From DATBLE01 sp963837265 (GTDB lineage: Bacteria > Actinomycetota > Thermoleophilia > Gaiellales > Gaiellaceae), in contig CAWIMQ010000001.1 in the NCBI GenBank assembly GCA_963837265.1, positions 310,001-374,000 on the forward strand: a stretch of DNA of 64,000 nucleotides, in the 5' to 3' direction. Positions within the stretch are counted from its first letter, which is position 1. The number at the start of each line of letters is the position of its first letter. This document shows positions 48,269 to 57,732 of this stretch, in pieces. The notes beneath the pieces were generated by a model. That model searched no databases, was not told the origin of the DNA, and worked only from the letters and a program-made list of their open reading frames with translations. The translations under genes and the position numbers were made by a program.

Positions 48269-49089
48269 CAGGCGGTCGCCTCCTCGGCGTGCACCGCGCG
48301 CCGGAGAGTGCGCGGCCGGAGCGGCGGCGGCTCCTGCGGCCCGGGAGGCGCCGTGATCACGTCCACTCCGGCGGCGCGCCAGGCGGCGACCTCTTCGGCC
48401 GGCGCGTCCGAGTCGGTGACGATCCCGGTCAGGTTCTCGACGCCGAGGAAGGGCAGCAGCGCGGTTCGATGCCACTTGGTCGCGTCGACGATCCCGTACA
48501 CGTGCTCGCAGGCGTCCGCGATCTCCTGCTTGATCCGGACCTCGCCGGGGTTCAGATCCATCAGGCCACGCTCCAGGCTCAGGCCGCGGGCGCCGAGGAA
48601 ACCGTGGTTGATCCGGGTCGTGCGCAGGACGTCCGTGCCGAGGTCGCCGACGAGCGACATCGCCGAGAGTCGCAGCATCCCGCCGGTGACGAGGACGGAG
48701 ATTCCCGGCGCGTCGGCGAGGGCGGTCGCCACCAGCAGGCCGTTCGTGACCACGACGAGCTCGCGCTTCGTGCGCAGCTCGAGCGCCAGGTAGTACGCGG
48801 TCGTGCTGGCGTCGAGGGCGATCGCCTCGCCCTCCCCCACGAGCTCGGCCGCCGCCCGCGCGATCGCCCGCTTCGGCTCGACCTCCAGGCGCAGACGCAG
48901 GTCGAAGCCGATCTCCGACTGGCCGTGCTGAAGCGCTCGGACGCCGCCTCGGATTCGCGCCACCAGCCCCTCCCGTGCGAGGGTGGACAGGTCGCTGCGC
49001 ACCGTCACGGCCGAAACCGAAAACGCTTCCGCAAGTTCCGCAACGTGAACGGAATCACGCGTCTCCAGCATCTCGAGCACCTGCTGCAT
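48268..49089 (-). CDS. DeoR/GlpR-family transcriptional regulator of the rhamnose operon
   Basis: 273 residues from the ATG at 49089. N-terminal helix-turn-helix: HVAELAEAFSVSAVTVRSDL and STLAREGLVARIRGGV; C-terminal sugar-phosphate sensor: AIALDASTTAYYLALEL, LVVVTNGLLVATALAD, VLVTGGMLRLSAMSLVG and HGFLGARGLSLERGLMDLNP. Family members often begin with LSQQER before the first helix, and exactly those codons lie in frame upstream, opened by ATT (49110) eight bases after AGGAGG, so the true start could be this rare ATT. First gene of the operon; likely represses it until a rhamnose-derived phosphate appears. Confidence 0.88.
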   Translation of the reverse strand: MQQVLEMLETRDSVHVAELAEAFSVSAVTVRSDLSTLAREGLVARIRGGVRALQHGQSEIGFDLRLRLEVEPKRAIARAAAELVGEGEAIALDASTTAYYLALELRTKRELVVVTNGLLVATALADAPGISVLVTGGMLRLSAMSLVGDLGTDVLRTTRINHGFLGARGLSLERGLMDLNPGEVRIKQEIADACEHVYGIVDATKWHRTALLPFLGVENLTGIVTDSDAPAEEVAAWRAAGVDVITAPPGPQEPPPLRPRTLRRAVHAEEATA

Positions 49090-49143
49090 CCGCTCTTGCT
49101 GGCTCAGAATGGGAAAATCCTCCTGACCCTCGATTCGCCCGAC

Positions 49144-49171
49144 CCTAAACCGGCGACCATGGTCGCGTCAA
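49144..49171 (-). promoter_or_regulatory. candidate promoter and operator of the rhamnose operon
   Basis: On the minus strand TTGACG (49166-49171) and TTTAGG (49144-49149) are 16 bases apart. Between and overlapping them lies a perfect 14-base palindrome GCGACCATGGTCGC (49153-49166), placed where a bound repressor would block RNA polymerase. 55-80 bases upstream of the regulator gene. Confidence 0.5.
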
Positions 49172-49401
49172 TGGGTAGTTGCGTTTTCTTTCGCTACAAC
49201 AGCAAACGAAAGATGAGGTCGCGCGGGCCTAGCCCGGCCCCCGCGTCCGTTCATGATCAACATCGACGGGGCTGCGAGCGCACGCCGGCCGAACCCGGAG
49301 TGGAGCCGGATCGACAACAGCTGCTCGTCCTCGTCCAGCTGAAGCAGCTCGGGCTCGCCGACGAACGAGAATGGGCCAGGATCCTCCGAGACGACCACCA
49401 C
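49168..49401 (-). CDS. possible small gene or gene fragment
   Basis: A 77-codon frame from GTG with high G+C in third positions; the open frame continues upstream without a start to about 49525. It reads VVVSEDPGPFSFVGEPELLQ and LDEDEQLLSIRLHSGFG, ending at a TGA that overlaps the candidate rhamnose promoter. Not recognised. Could be the decayed end of a gene; the rest of 49213-49576 shows no other gene. Confidence 0.3.
   Translation of the reverse strand: MVVVSEDPGPFSFVGEPELLQLDEDEQLLSIRLHSGFGRRALAAPSMLIMNGRGGRARPARPHLSFAVVAKENATTH
49188..49212. promoter_or_regulatory. inverted repeat CTTTCG...CGAAAG
   Basis: Two six-base half sites in inverted orientation with a 13-base A/T-rich spacer, upstream of the candidate promoter. 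DeoR-family operators in actinobacteria often contain TTTCG/CGAAA half sites, so it may be a second regulator site. Confidence 0.4.
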
Positions 49402-49576
49402 GTCCGGAACGGCAAGCCTGCACCCCAGAAGGTCGCAGACGATCCCCTGCTGCGCCCGACGCGCAAAGCGAAGCGCGCAGTCACGCCACGTCCCGATCCC
49501 TCGCTGCCGTTCTGAACCGTTTCATTGCGCGTGGGCGCAGGCGGCGCTTGTCGCCTCGCCTACGCTGAGTGGGAGG

Positions 49577-50689
49577 ATGCGCCTAGCCGCAGGATCGGTC
49601 CTGTTGCTTGCCGCTCTCGCGGTTGCGGCCGCCGCCTGGGGAGGCTCGGCCGGTCAGGGAAGCCGCAGGGCAGGGCCGAAGGAGTCTCTGCTCGCGTTCA
49701 TCGACGCGGCTGGCCCAGAACCTGGCCTCTCGGTCATAGCTGCAAATGGCGGGCCCGTGCGGCAACTCGCCCGGAACATCGACATCTCCGCCCTGGCCTG
49801 GTCACCTGACGGAACCGCGCTTGCCTTCACGAAGCCGCACGGCGACTTCCCAGACCTGTACGTTGTCCGACTCGACAGCGGGCGTCTGACGCGCCTGACC
49901 TACGACGGCGCGAGGAGCGGGAGCCCGATCGGAGAACCAGCGTGGGCGCCGGACGGACAGCTCATCGCTTTCCAGCGAACAGAAGACGTCGTCGATGGGC
50001 CAACCTCGATCTACGTCATGCGGGCGAATGGGAGCGACCGTCGGCGGATAACGCCTCGCCAGCTGAACGTGAGCAGCAGCGCGCCAGCCTGGTCTCCTGA
50101 CGGCGAACGCATCGCCTTCTCCGTCTGGGCTGAAGGCGCGAATCCATACAAAGGACGTGGCCTGTACGTCATCGACCGGGACGGTCAGCACCTTCGCCGG
50201 CTGATGGAGTACGAGGCCAACGACGTCAAGTGGTCGCCCGACGGGAGGTGGATCGTTTTTTCGCGGTGGGTGCTCCTTGGCCATCGCCAGGGCCGCTCCG
50301 ACACCTACATCGCCTCGCCGGACGGAACGACGGTGCGTCGCCTGACACACGACCGCTGGCAGAACTACGGCCCGGCCTGGTCACCCGACGGGGGGCAGAT
50401 CGCCTTCGTCGGACAGGGTGATCGCAAGACGGAGTACGGCTCGATGACCGCGATCTACCTCGTCACGCCCGCAGGCGCTGAACGCCGGCTGACGCCCCGA
50501 CGTGACGACTACTACGGAGAGCCGACCTGGGCAAACGATGGAACTCGCCTCGCGTTCGTCGGCGACGGAACCATCGACATCGAGACGCTCAAGAGCCGGA
50601 TCATCCGACCGTTGCCGACGAGCGCCAAGTACGTTGGCTTTGATGCCTCGTTCTCACTCGCTTGGCAGCCATTCCCCAAGCACGCTTGA
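49577..50689 (+). CDS. secreted TolB-like beta-propeller protein
   Basis: 370 residues. Signal peptide 1-23. Five or six WD40-like (PD40) repeats of the type ISALAWSPDGTALAFTKP, IGEPAWAPDGQLIAFQR, SSAPAWSPDGERIAFSVW, ANDVKWSPDGRWIVFSRW, YGPAWSPDGGQIAFVGQG and YGEPTWANDGTRLAFVGDG, which form one propeller outside the membrane. TolB-like propellers bind proteins or, in some actinobacteria, carbohydrate; no enzyme site is visible. Somewhat less G+C-rich than the rhamnose genes. It stands between the divergent rhamnose operon and the mutarotase gene and may not belong to the pathway. Confidence 0.82.
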   Translation: MRLAAGSVLLLAALAVAAAAWGGSAGQGSRRAGPKESLLAFIDAAGPEPGLSVIAANGGPVRQLARNIDISALAWSPDGTALAFTKPHGDFPDLYVVRLDSGRLTRLTYDGARSGSPIGEPAWAPDGQLIAFQRTEDVVDGPTSIYVMRANGSDRRRITPRQLNVSSSAPAWSPDGERIAFSVWAEGANPYKGRGLYVIDRDGQHLRRLMEYEANDVKWSPDGRWIVFSRWVLLGHRQGRSDTYIASPDGTTVRRLTHDRWQNYGPAWSPDGGQIAFVGQGDRKTEYGSMTAIYLVTPAGAERRLTPRRDDYYGEPTWANDGTRLAFVGDGTIDIETLKSRIIRPLPTSAKYVGFDASFSLAWQPFPKHA

Positions 50690-50759
50690 CGGCGCGTCTT
50701 GATGCGCTTCTGATTTCGTGACAACTGAACTACACGCCCCCCTCGCAAGGGAGATCGCC

Positions 50760-51071
50760 ATGGCCCAGCGCTCCGCATTCACCCTCCGGGTGCGCCCCGA
50801 CAGGATCGACGAGTACCTGGAGGCGCACCGCAACGTCTGGCCCGAGATGCTGGATGCGCTTCGCGCCGCCGGGGTCCGCAACTACACGATCTTCAGGTCC
50901 GGCAACCAGATGTTCGGCTACTTCGAGTCGGACGACCTCGAGCGCGCGGGGTCGTACCTGGCCGTGCAGGAGGTGAACAGGCGGTGGCAGGACGCCATGG
51001 CCGAGCTGCTCGAGTCGCGCGTGCCCGACGAGGGGCCTCCCCCGCTTCAGGAGATCTTCCGGCTCGACTGA
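50760..51071 (+). CDS. rhaM: L-rhamnose mutarotase
   Basis: 103 residues from the ATG chosen here (MAQRSAFTLRVRPDRIDEY), with AAGGGAGA before it; an in-frame upstream GTG would add 14. HRNVWPEMLDALRAAGVRNY contains the catalytic His, and IFRSGNQMFGYFESDDLERA and VNRRWQDAMAELLESR complete the family. Interconverts alpha- and beta-L-rhamnose so that isomerase receives its preferred anomer. Placed on the opposite strand from the main rhamnose operon, about 1.7 kb from its start. Confidence 0.92.
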   Translation: MAQRSAFTLRVRPDRIDEYLEAHRNVWPEMLDALRAAGVRNYTIFRSGNQMFGYFESDDLERAGSYLAVQEVNRRWQDAMAELLESRVPDEGPPPLQEIFRLD

Positions 51072-51236
51072 GCCGCCGCAGGCGCCGCGCGGCGCGCGCG
51101 ACCTCGCCGGCTCCGGCCTCCGTCGACGATGCTCCCGCGGATGATGCGATCAGAACCCATCAGGCTCTTGCTGAGGAGCAGGCCCGGCGGCGGGTCCGGG
51201 GCGCATTCCGGCAGCCGAGCCGCGTGCTGAGAGATC

Positions 51237-51266
51237 TTGACAGATGCTGGAAGATGCTCCTGTTAC
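51237..51266 (+). promoter_or_regulatory. candidate promoter before the cupin gene
   Basis: TTGACA (51237-51242) and TGTTAC (51261-51266) with an 18-base spacer, in the 406-base gene-free gap 51072-51477. A transcript from here would have a leader of about 200 bases with a T6 run at 51371-51376, a palindrome and tandem repeats before the start codon. Confidence 0.45.
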
Positions 51267-51406
51267 CCTGCGACTCCACGCCCGAGCGGACTGTGCGGAT
51301 CGCCAGGTAGGCCCCGCGTCACGGTCGACAGCGCACTCCGCAGAGCCGTGGTGGTGCCGGCCGCGGTCAGTTTTTTCAGAAGCTTTCATCGTCATCACCC
51401 CCCGGA

Positions 51407-51420
51407 GTCGCGTACGCGAC
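51407..51420. promoter_or_regulatory. perfect 14-base palindrome
   Basis: GTCGCGTACGCGAC is identical to its reverse complement. It ends one base before the tandem repeats and 57 bases before the cupin start. A candidate operator. Confidence 0.45.
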
Positions 51421-51421
51421 C

Positions 51422-51460
51422 ACTCTGAATACACCACCAGGCAACTCTGAACACACCACG
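51422..51460 (+). repeat. two tandem copies of a 22-base unit before the cupin gene
   Basis: ACTCTGAATACACCAC (from 51422) recurs as ACTCTGAACACACCAC (from 51444), one mismatch in 16, exactly 22 bases apart (two helical turns). The second copy runs into the ribosome-binding site AAGGAGAGGG. Confidence 0.6.
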
Positions 51461-51477
51461 AAGGAGAGGGAACGCAC

Positions 51478-52757
51478 ATGTCGGCGCGCTTCGTTCAGGA
51501 CCTCGCAACCAGGAGCAGCGTACGCGAGAGCGCCGAGGCGGCTCTCGAGGCGGAAGGCGGTCTCCTGAGGCTGGCCCCCTGCTGGGTGCCGCGGTCCTTT
51601 CTCCAACCCGGCAAGCGCCTCAAGCTCCACCCGGACGATCTGTATGCCTACGGGCTCGACCGAGGCGGAATCGACGAGCGCTGGTTCGCGTCCACCACGC
51701 CGGCCGCGAACGAGAACCGGACGCCCGACGAGGGCCTGAGCTACGTGGTGCACGACTCCGGGCGCTTCACCCTGAAGGATGCGGTCGACGAGCTCGGCAG
51801 CGAGATCATCGGCGAGGCGTTGTGGGCCGAGTACGGCCGGTGGCCGGTCTACTCCAAGTTCTTCGACAACATGGGGCCGATCCCGCACCACCTGCACCAG
51901 TCCGCAGAGCAGGCGGCGCTCGTCGGGCAGGAGGGCAAGCCCGAGTCCTATTACTTCCCGCCGCAGCACAACGCGACCGGCAACAACTTCCCCTACACGT
52001 TCTTCGGTCTGAGCCCCGGCACGACCAGGGCCCAGGTTCGCGCCTGCCTCGAGGACTGGAACACGGGCGACAACGGAATCCTGGATCTGTCGGCCGCCTA
52101 CAGGCTCAAGCCGGGCACCGGCTGGCTGGTCGGGCCGGGCATCCTCCACGCTCCCGGGTCCTTCTGCACCTACGAGCCGCAGTGGGGATCCGACGTGTTT
52201 GCGATGTACCAGTCGCTGGTCGAGGGCCGTGAGGTGCCGTGGTCGCTCCTGGTCAAGGACATGCCGCCGGATCGGCATCACGATCTCGACTTCATCGTCG
52301 ACCAGATCGACTGGGAGGCGAACGTCGATCCGAGCTTCAAGGAGAACCACTACCTCGAGCCCATCCCGGCGGCCGACACCGCGCAGGACGGCTACGTCGA
52401 TCGGTGGATCGTGTACGGAGCAATCCACGGACGGCAGTACTTCAGCGCGAAGGAGCTCAGGGTCGACCCGGGAGCGAAGTGCACGGTCCGGGACAACGGC
52501 GCCTACGGGCTGATCGTGGTGCAGGGCCGGGGGCGGATGAACAACCTGCAACTCGACTGCCCCAAGCTGATCCGCTTCGGCGAGCTCACCGAGGACGAGG
52601 TGTTCTGCACGGAGGGGGCGGCCAGGGCAGGCGTGGTGTACGAGAACTCGTCCGCGACCGAGCCGCTCGTGACTCTCAGGTATTTCGGGCCGGACGTGAA
52701 TCCCGACGCGCCGGCAGTGGGCGACGACCGCGGGCATACACGGAACAGGGGACCGCA

Positions 52758-52761
<4 letters not shown>
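51478..52761 (+). CDS. cupin protein, mannose-6-phosphate isomerase-like
   Basis: 427 residues, ATG after AAGGAGAGGG. Two cupin-like halves: metal motif in FDNMGPIPHHLHQSAEQA (His-x-His) with later Glu/His positions in GTGWLVGPGILHAPGSFCTY; the second half has KELRVDPGAKCTVRDNGAYG and GLIVVQGRGRMNNLQL. The layout resembles type I phosphomannose isomerase, but the sequence is clearly distinct, so another sugar isomerase or lyxose-isomerase-like activity is possible. Stop overlaps the next ATG (ATGA). First gene of a run with a TIM-barrel protein and a decayed oxidoreductase. Confidence 0.75.
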
Positions 52762-53819
<1,058 letters not shown>

Positions 53820-53830
53820 GGGGGGTACCG

Positions 53831-54988
53831 ATGAAGACGCTGAACATGGGTCTGGTCGGCTACGGCTTCATGGGCCGCGCCCACTCCAACGCCTACCGGA
53901 AGGTGAACGACTTCTTCCAGCTCGAGCACCGTCCCGTGCTGAAGGCGGTCTGCGCGCGCAAGGAAGACAAGGCCCGGGCGTTTGCCGACAACTGGGGCTA
54001 CGAGTCGGTCGAGACCGACTGGCGAAAGCTGGTCGACCGGCCGGATATCGACCTGATCGACATCGGCGCGCCCAACAACACGCACCACGACATCGCCCTC
54101 GCCGCGGCCGAGGCCGGCAAGATGGTCCTCTGCGAAAAGCCGCTGGCGATGAACGCCGACGAGGGCGAGGAGATGGTCGAGGCGGTCGAGAAGGCCGGCG
54201 TGCCGAACATGGTCTGGTTCAACTACCGCCGCGTGCCGGCGATCTCGCTGGCCAAGCAGATCGTCGACGAAGGCCGCATCGGCCGGCCGTTCCACTACCG
54301 GGCCACCTATCTGCAGGACTGGACGATCGCCGAGGACGTTCCGCAGGGAGGCGCGGCGCTCTGGCGGCTGGATGTCGACGTGGCAGGCTCCGGCGTGACC
54401 GGCGACCTGCTGGCCCATTCGATCGACACGGCGATGTGGCTCAACGGCCCGATCGCCGCGCGTCTCGGCCGCAACCGAGACCTTCGTCAAGGAGCGCGTC
54501 CACGCCGAGACGGGCAAGATGCAGCCGGTGGGCATCGACGACGCGTGCATGTTCCTGGCCGAGATTCGCCAACGGCTCGATGGGCACGTTCGAATCCACG
54601 CGCTATGCCCGCGGCCGCAAGAACTACAACACCTTCGAGCTGAACGGCGCCGACGGCAGCGTCTTCTTCGACCTCGAGGAGCCCGACTACCTGCAGTATT
54701 TCGAGTACCGCAAAGCCCAGTCAGCGGCAAGAAGGTGCGAAAGCCACCTGACCGGCTGGCGCAAGATCCACGTCACCAACTCCGAGCACCCCTACATGGA
54801 TAAGTAGTGGGTGCCCGGCATGCACGATCGGCTACGAGCACACGTTCATCAACGCGCTGGCCGATTTCCTCGAGGGATCGAGACGGGCAAGCCGACGCAG
54901 CCGGACTTCCGCAGACGCACTGCAGACGCAGAAGGTCTGCGACGCCGTTCTCCGGTCGGCGAAGAGCGGACGCTGGGAACAGGTGTAG
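53831..54988 (+). pseudogene. Gfo/Idh/MocA-family oxidoreductase, decayed by many small indels
   Basis: The start is perfect: MGLVGYGFMGRAHSNAYRKV, IDIGAPNNTHHDIALAAAEA, VLCEKPLAMNADEGEEMVEA and MVWFNYRRVPAISLAKQIVD. From about 54468 the homologous sequence hops between frames: ETFVKERVHAET, then FANGSMGTFESTRYARGRKN, YLQYFEYRK, SHLTGWRKIHVTNSEHPYMD; a TAG at 54805 replaces a Trp codon; then GYEHTFINALADFLEG and KVCDAVLRSAKSGRWEQV to the TAG at 54986. At least five indels (near 54470, 54565, 54820, 54875 and 54912), mostly an extra A or one missing. Would have been about 385 residues. An insertion sequence begins 25 bases after it. Confidence 0.85.
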
Positions 54989-55012
54989 CCGGGACGGATC
55001 GGCTCCGCCGGC

Positions 55013-55029
55013 CCCGGTTCACCGGACAC
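55013..55029. repeat. IS terminal inverted repeat, left
   Basis: Two eight-base blocks CCCGGTTC and CCGGACAC separated by one base; pairs with 56335-56353, where the same blocks are separated by three. Confidence 0.55.
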
Positions 55030-55046
55030 TGTGGTGGACAGGCTGA

Positions 55047-55937
55047 TCATGCCGCGGCGGCCGCCTGAGCGCGCAGGTGGTCGCGTGCCTCGGTCGGCGT
55101 CCGGTAGTCGTGGCGTTCGATCAGCCAGTGCTGGTTGTAGGTGCGGCCGAAGGCGCGGACGGCGGTGCGGAGCTCGTCGAGGGTGTCGAAGCGCTCGATC
55201 CAGAGCAGCTGCTCTTTGAGTGTCTGGATCGCTTTCTCGGCGACGCCGTTCGTCTCGGGCTCGTAGTGGAAGGCGGGCGAGCGGGCGATGCCGAGATGAG
55301 TGATCTCGGCCTGGTAGTGGTCGCTGCGGAAGCAGGAGCCGCCGTCGTAGCGGAGCGCCAGACCGGAGGCGACGGCCTGTTCGACCGAGCCGAAGCGCTC
55401 GGTGCAGACCTCGCGCAAAAGGTCGGCGGCAGCGAAGCGGTCCATCCGTCGGGCGGCGTCGTACCAGACCTCGTTCGAGCCGTGGTCGACGATCACGAAC
55501 ACCGCGCAGCGACCCTCTTCTCGCGTCCAGGCCTCGGTCGCGTCGGTTGCCCAGAGCGTGTCCGGCACCGAGACGGTGATCGTGCCCTCGTGCAGGCGTG
55601 CGGCCCGCTTGCGCACCTGCGGCGTCGGCGCGAGCAGCCCGGCCTCGCGGGTCAGCCTGAGCACGCGCTTGCGGCTGGTGCGGATCCCGCGCTGGCGGCG
55701 CAGCCGCGCCCACACCTTCCGGTGGCCCTCGCCGACAAACGGCGAGGCCTCCAGGTCGTGGCGGATCTCGGTCAGCAGCGCCGTGTCGGGCAGCGCCCCG
55801 ACCGGTCCGGGGCGGCGGCGAGCAGGCATCTCCACGGCCGAGGCGCTCCAGCGGCGGCGTTGCTCCTGCGCCGCCGACCGGGACACGCCCGCCACCCGAC
55901 AGACCGTCTGCAACGGCGCCGGCAGCTCCGCGCTCAC
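55047..55937 (-). CDS. IS3-family transposase OrfB (DDE integrase domain)
   Basis: 296 residues from a GTG overlapping the OrfA stop (GTGA). The N-terminal part has the HTH_21 region GHRKVWARLRRQRGIRTSRK; the rve catalytic core has Asp in TLWATDATEAWTREEG, the second Asp in ALRYDGGSCFRSDHYQ and Glu in NGVAEKAIQTLKEQLLWIE, all three present, and it ends in YNQHWLIERHDYRTPTEAR. Full length, so the element may still be active. OrfA and OrfB are joined by start-stop overlap here, where many IS3 elements use a programmed frameshift. Confidence 0.9.
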   Translation of the reverse strand: MSAELPAPLQTVCRVAGVSRSAAQEQRRRWSASAVEMPARRRPGPVGALPDTALLTEIRHDLEASPFVGEGHRKVWARLRRQRGIRTSRKRVLRLTREAGLLAPTPQVRKRAARLHEGTITVSVPDTLWATDATEAWTREEGRCAVFVIVDHGSNEVWYDAARRMDRFAAADLLREVCTERFGSVEQAVASGLALRYDGGSCFRSDHYQAEITHLGIARSPAFHYEPETNGVAEKAIQTLKEQLLWIERFDTLDELRTAVRAFGRTYNQHWLIERHDYRTPTEARDHLRAQAAAAA

Positions 55938-56311
55938 CTCGAGCGCCTCGGCGACTGAGGGTGCCCCTTCTTCTCCAACAGCGCCCGCAGGATGTCGACC
56001 TCCAACTGCAGCTCGCCGACCTTGCGCTGCGCGTCGAGCAGACGCCGATCGCCCTCCAGCGCCGGCCGCGACTTCAGACCCTCACGGCCCGCCACGAGGA
56101 ACTCCTCCCGCCAGCCGGCGATCCGGCCCGCCGGCTGCCCCGTCTCCCGCGCCAACAGATCCAACGACTCCCCACACAAGAGACGCAGCACCACCTGCTC
56201 CTTGCGGCGCGCGCTCCAGCGCACCTCCCGGCTCGCCTCCGGCTCGCCGCTCGGCACGCCGGAGCGCGACTCCTCCACTGCCTCCATCCCAACCTCCTGA
56301 ACTCCCGACAT
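55934..56311 (-). CDS. IS3-family transposase OrfA
   Basis: 125 residues. Helix-turn-helix of the IS3 group: EVRWSARRKEQVVLRLLCGE, SLDLLARETGQPAGRIAGWR, then a leucine-rich helix KVGELQLEVDILRALLEKKG for multimerisation. Binds the element's ends together with OrfB. Start inside the minus-strand leader, about 25 bases from the inverted repeat. Confidence 0.85.
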   Translation of the reverse strand: MSGVQEVGMEAVEESRSGVPSGEPEASREVRWSARRKEQVVLRLLCGESLDLLARETGQPAGRIAGWREEFLVAGREGLKSRPALEGDRRLLDAQRKVGELQLEVDILRALLEKKGHPQSPRRSR

Positions 56312-56334
56312 CGCGACCTCCTCGGTCTAATCGG

Positions 56335-56353
56335 GTGTCCGGACGGAACCGGG
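56335..56353. repeat. IS terminal inverted repeat, right
   Basis: GTGTCCGG-ACG-GAACCGGG, the inverted counterpart of 55013-55029, just upstream of OrfA. Confidence 0.55.
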
Positions 56354-56445
56354 TGCGCGGGACGGCGAGGCCCTCCACGGTGCGCTCGAGCCGCTGCCCC
56401 GACTACCCCTGACCGGGGTCGCGCTCTACGATCCGGGACCTGGGC

Positions 56446-57732
56446 ATGCCGAGCATTCGGGCCGAGACCGCCGACCTCGCGATCCCGCGCGAGATGCGGG
56501 CGCTCGTGCTCTCCGGAACGGGCTTCGATCACCTGCGGGTCGAGAGAGTCCCCACCCCACGCCCCGGCCCGCGCCAGCTGCTCGCCCGCGTGGACTGCGC
56601 CGGGATCTGCACCTCGCTGATCAAGCTCGTCGAGCAGGGGCCGGCGACCGAGCTCCTGTACGGCTGGGACCCGGCCCGCTGGCCGGTGATCCTCGGCGAC
56701 GAGGGCTCCGTCACCCTGGTCGAGATCGGCAGCGACCTGCGGGACGCGTACTCGCCCGGCGAGCGCTTCGTCATCCAGCCGGCCGTCGACCGGGCGCCGG
56801 TCAACAACCGGGACCGCTACCTGAAGGGCGCGGAGACGGTCCGGAAGGTGGCGGTCGGCTACACGCTCGCCGGCCACCTGGCCGAGTACGTCCTCGTCCC
56901 CGAGGAGGTGCTCGAGGGCGGCTGCCTGCTCCCGGTGCCCGGCCCGGGGCTCCCCCACGCGCATGCGGCGATGGCCGAGCCGATCTCGTGCGTGATCTCC
57001 GCCCAGGACCACCACCTCCACCTGGCGCAGGAGACCGGCCTCTCCCCTCGGTCGGCCCTGAAGGGCCTCAGGCCCGGAGGCGTCACGGTCGTCCTGGGCG
57101 CGGGCGCGATGGGCCGGCTGCACGTGGACCTCGCGTTCGGGTACCACCCCCGGGCGATCGTCGTCGCCGACCCGAACGCCGGGCGGATCGAGAGGGTGCG
57201 GACGCTCTTCGCCGAGCGGGCGGCAGGCGTGGGGGTCGCGCTGGCGACGGTCGACGTCTCCGCGACCGAGGAGGCAACCCGATCGCTGAGCGACGGCCGG
57301 GGCGCGGACGACGTGATCGTCGCGGTCGCCTCCCGGGCGGCGGTCGAGAGCGCCCAGCGGCTCGTCGCCCGCGGCGGCGTGGTCAACCTGTTCGGAGGCC
57401 TCAAGCGGGACGAGGCGCTCGTCCCGCTCGACACCTCCGCCGTCCACTACCGCGAGATCAACGTCACCGGCTCGAGCGGCGGATCGCCGTGGGACGTCGC
57501 CCGCGCGCTGGAGCTCATGGCCGCCGGAGCGATCGACCCGAGCCTGCACATCACCCGCGTCGGCGATCTCGGCCACGCGGCCGGGCTCCTCGAGCTCGTC
57601 AGGTCACGGGAGATCGACGGCAAGGCGGTCGTCTATCCCCACCGCCCGGCGGAAGAGATCCTCTCCGCCGGCAGCTGGACGGCCGGGAACGAGCGCGACT
57701 ACCTGCGGGCCGCGCCGGCGCGGTCGACGTGA
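56446..57732 (+). CDS. zinc-type medium-chain dehydrogenase (SorE/polyol type)
   Basis: 428 residues; a second ATG sixteen codons in (MRALVLSGTGFDHLRVERVP) fits the family start as well. LLARVDCAGICTSLIKLVEQ has the catalytic Cys region, VILGDEGSVTLVEIGSDL replaces the usual Gly-His-Glu, and VTVVLGAGAMGRLHVDLAFG is the NAD(P)-binding loop; ENPI-like VTGSSGGSPWDVARALELM and GKAVVYPHRPAEEI resemble SorE. Probably acts on a polyol or ketose (phosphate). The TGA overlaps the GTG of the mannitol-type dehydrogenase gene. Confidence 0.8.
   Translation: MPSIRAETADLAIPREMRALVLSGTGFDHLRVERVPTPRPGPRQLLARVDCAGICTSLIKLVEQGPATELLYGWDPARWPVILGDEGSVTLVEIGSDLRDAYSPGERFVIQPAVDRAPVNNRDRYLKGAETVRKVAVGYTLAGHLAEYVLVPEEVLEGGCLLPVPGPGLPHAHAAMAEPISCVISAQDHHLHLAQETGLSPRSALKGLRPGGVTVVLGAGAMGRLHVDLAFGYHPRAIVVADPNAGRIERVRTLFAERAAGVGVALATVDVSATEEATRSLSDGRGADDVIVAVASRAAVESAQRLVARGGVVNLFGGLKRDEALVPLDTSAVHYREINVTGSSGGSPWDVARALELMAAGAIDPSLHITRVGDLGHAAGLLELVRSREIDGKAVVYPHRPAEEILSAGSWTAGNERDYLRAAPARST

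Larger units (their letters stand above)
55013..56353 (-). mobile_element. IS3-family insertion sequence
   Basis: About 1.34 kb with two transposase genes on the minus strand and matching ends: 55013-55029 reads CCCGGTTC-A-CCGGACAC and the other end, inverted (56353-56335), reads CCCGGTTC-CGT-CCGGACAC. No target duplication could be identified, so the exact tips are tentative. It sits between the decayed oxidoreductase and the 56446 dehydrogenase. Confidence 0.75.

Noticed and set aside
55000..56370. Target-site duplication of the IS3 element
   Set aside because: Bases outside the inverted repeats at 55013 and 56353 do not match over three or four positions, so no duplication could be supported.
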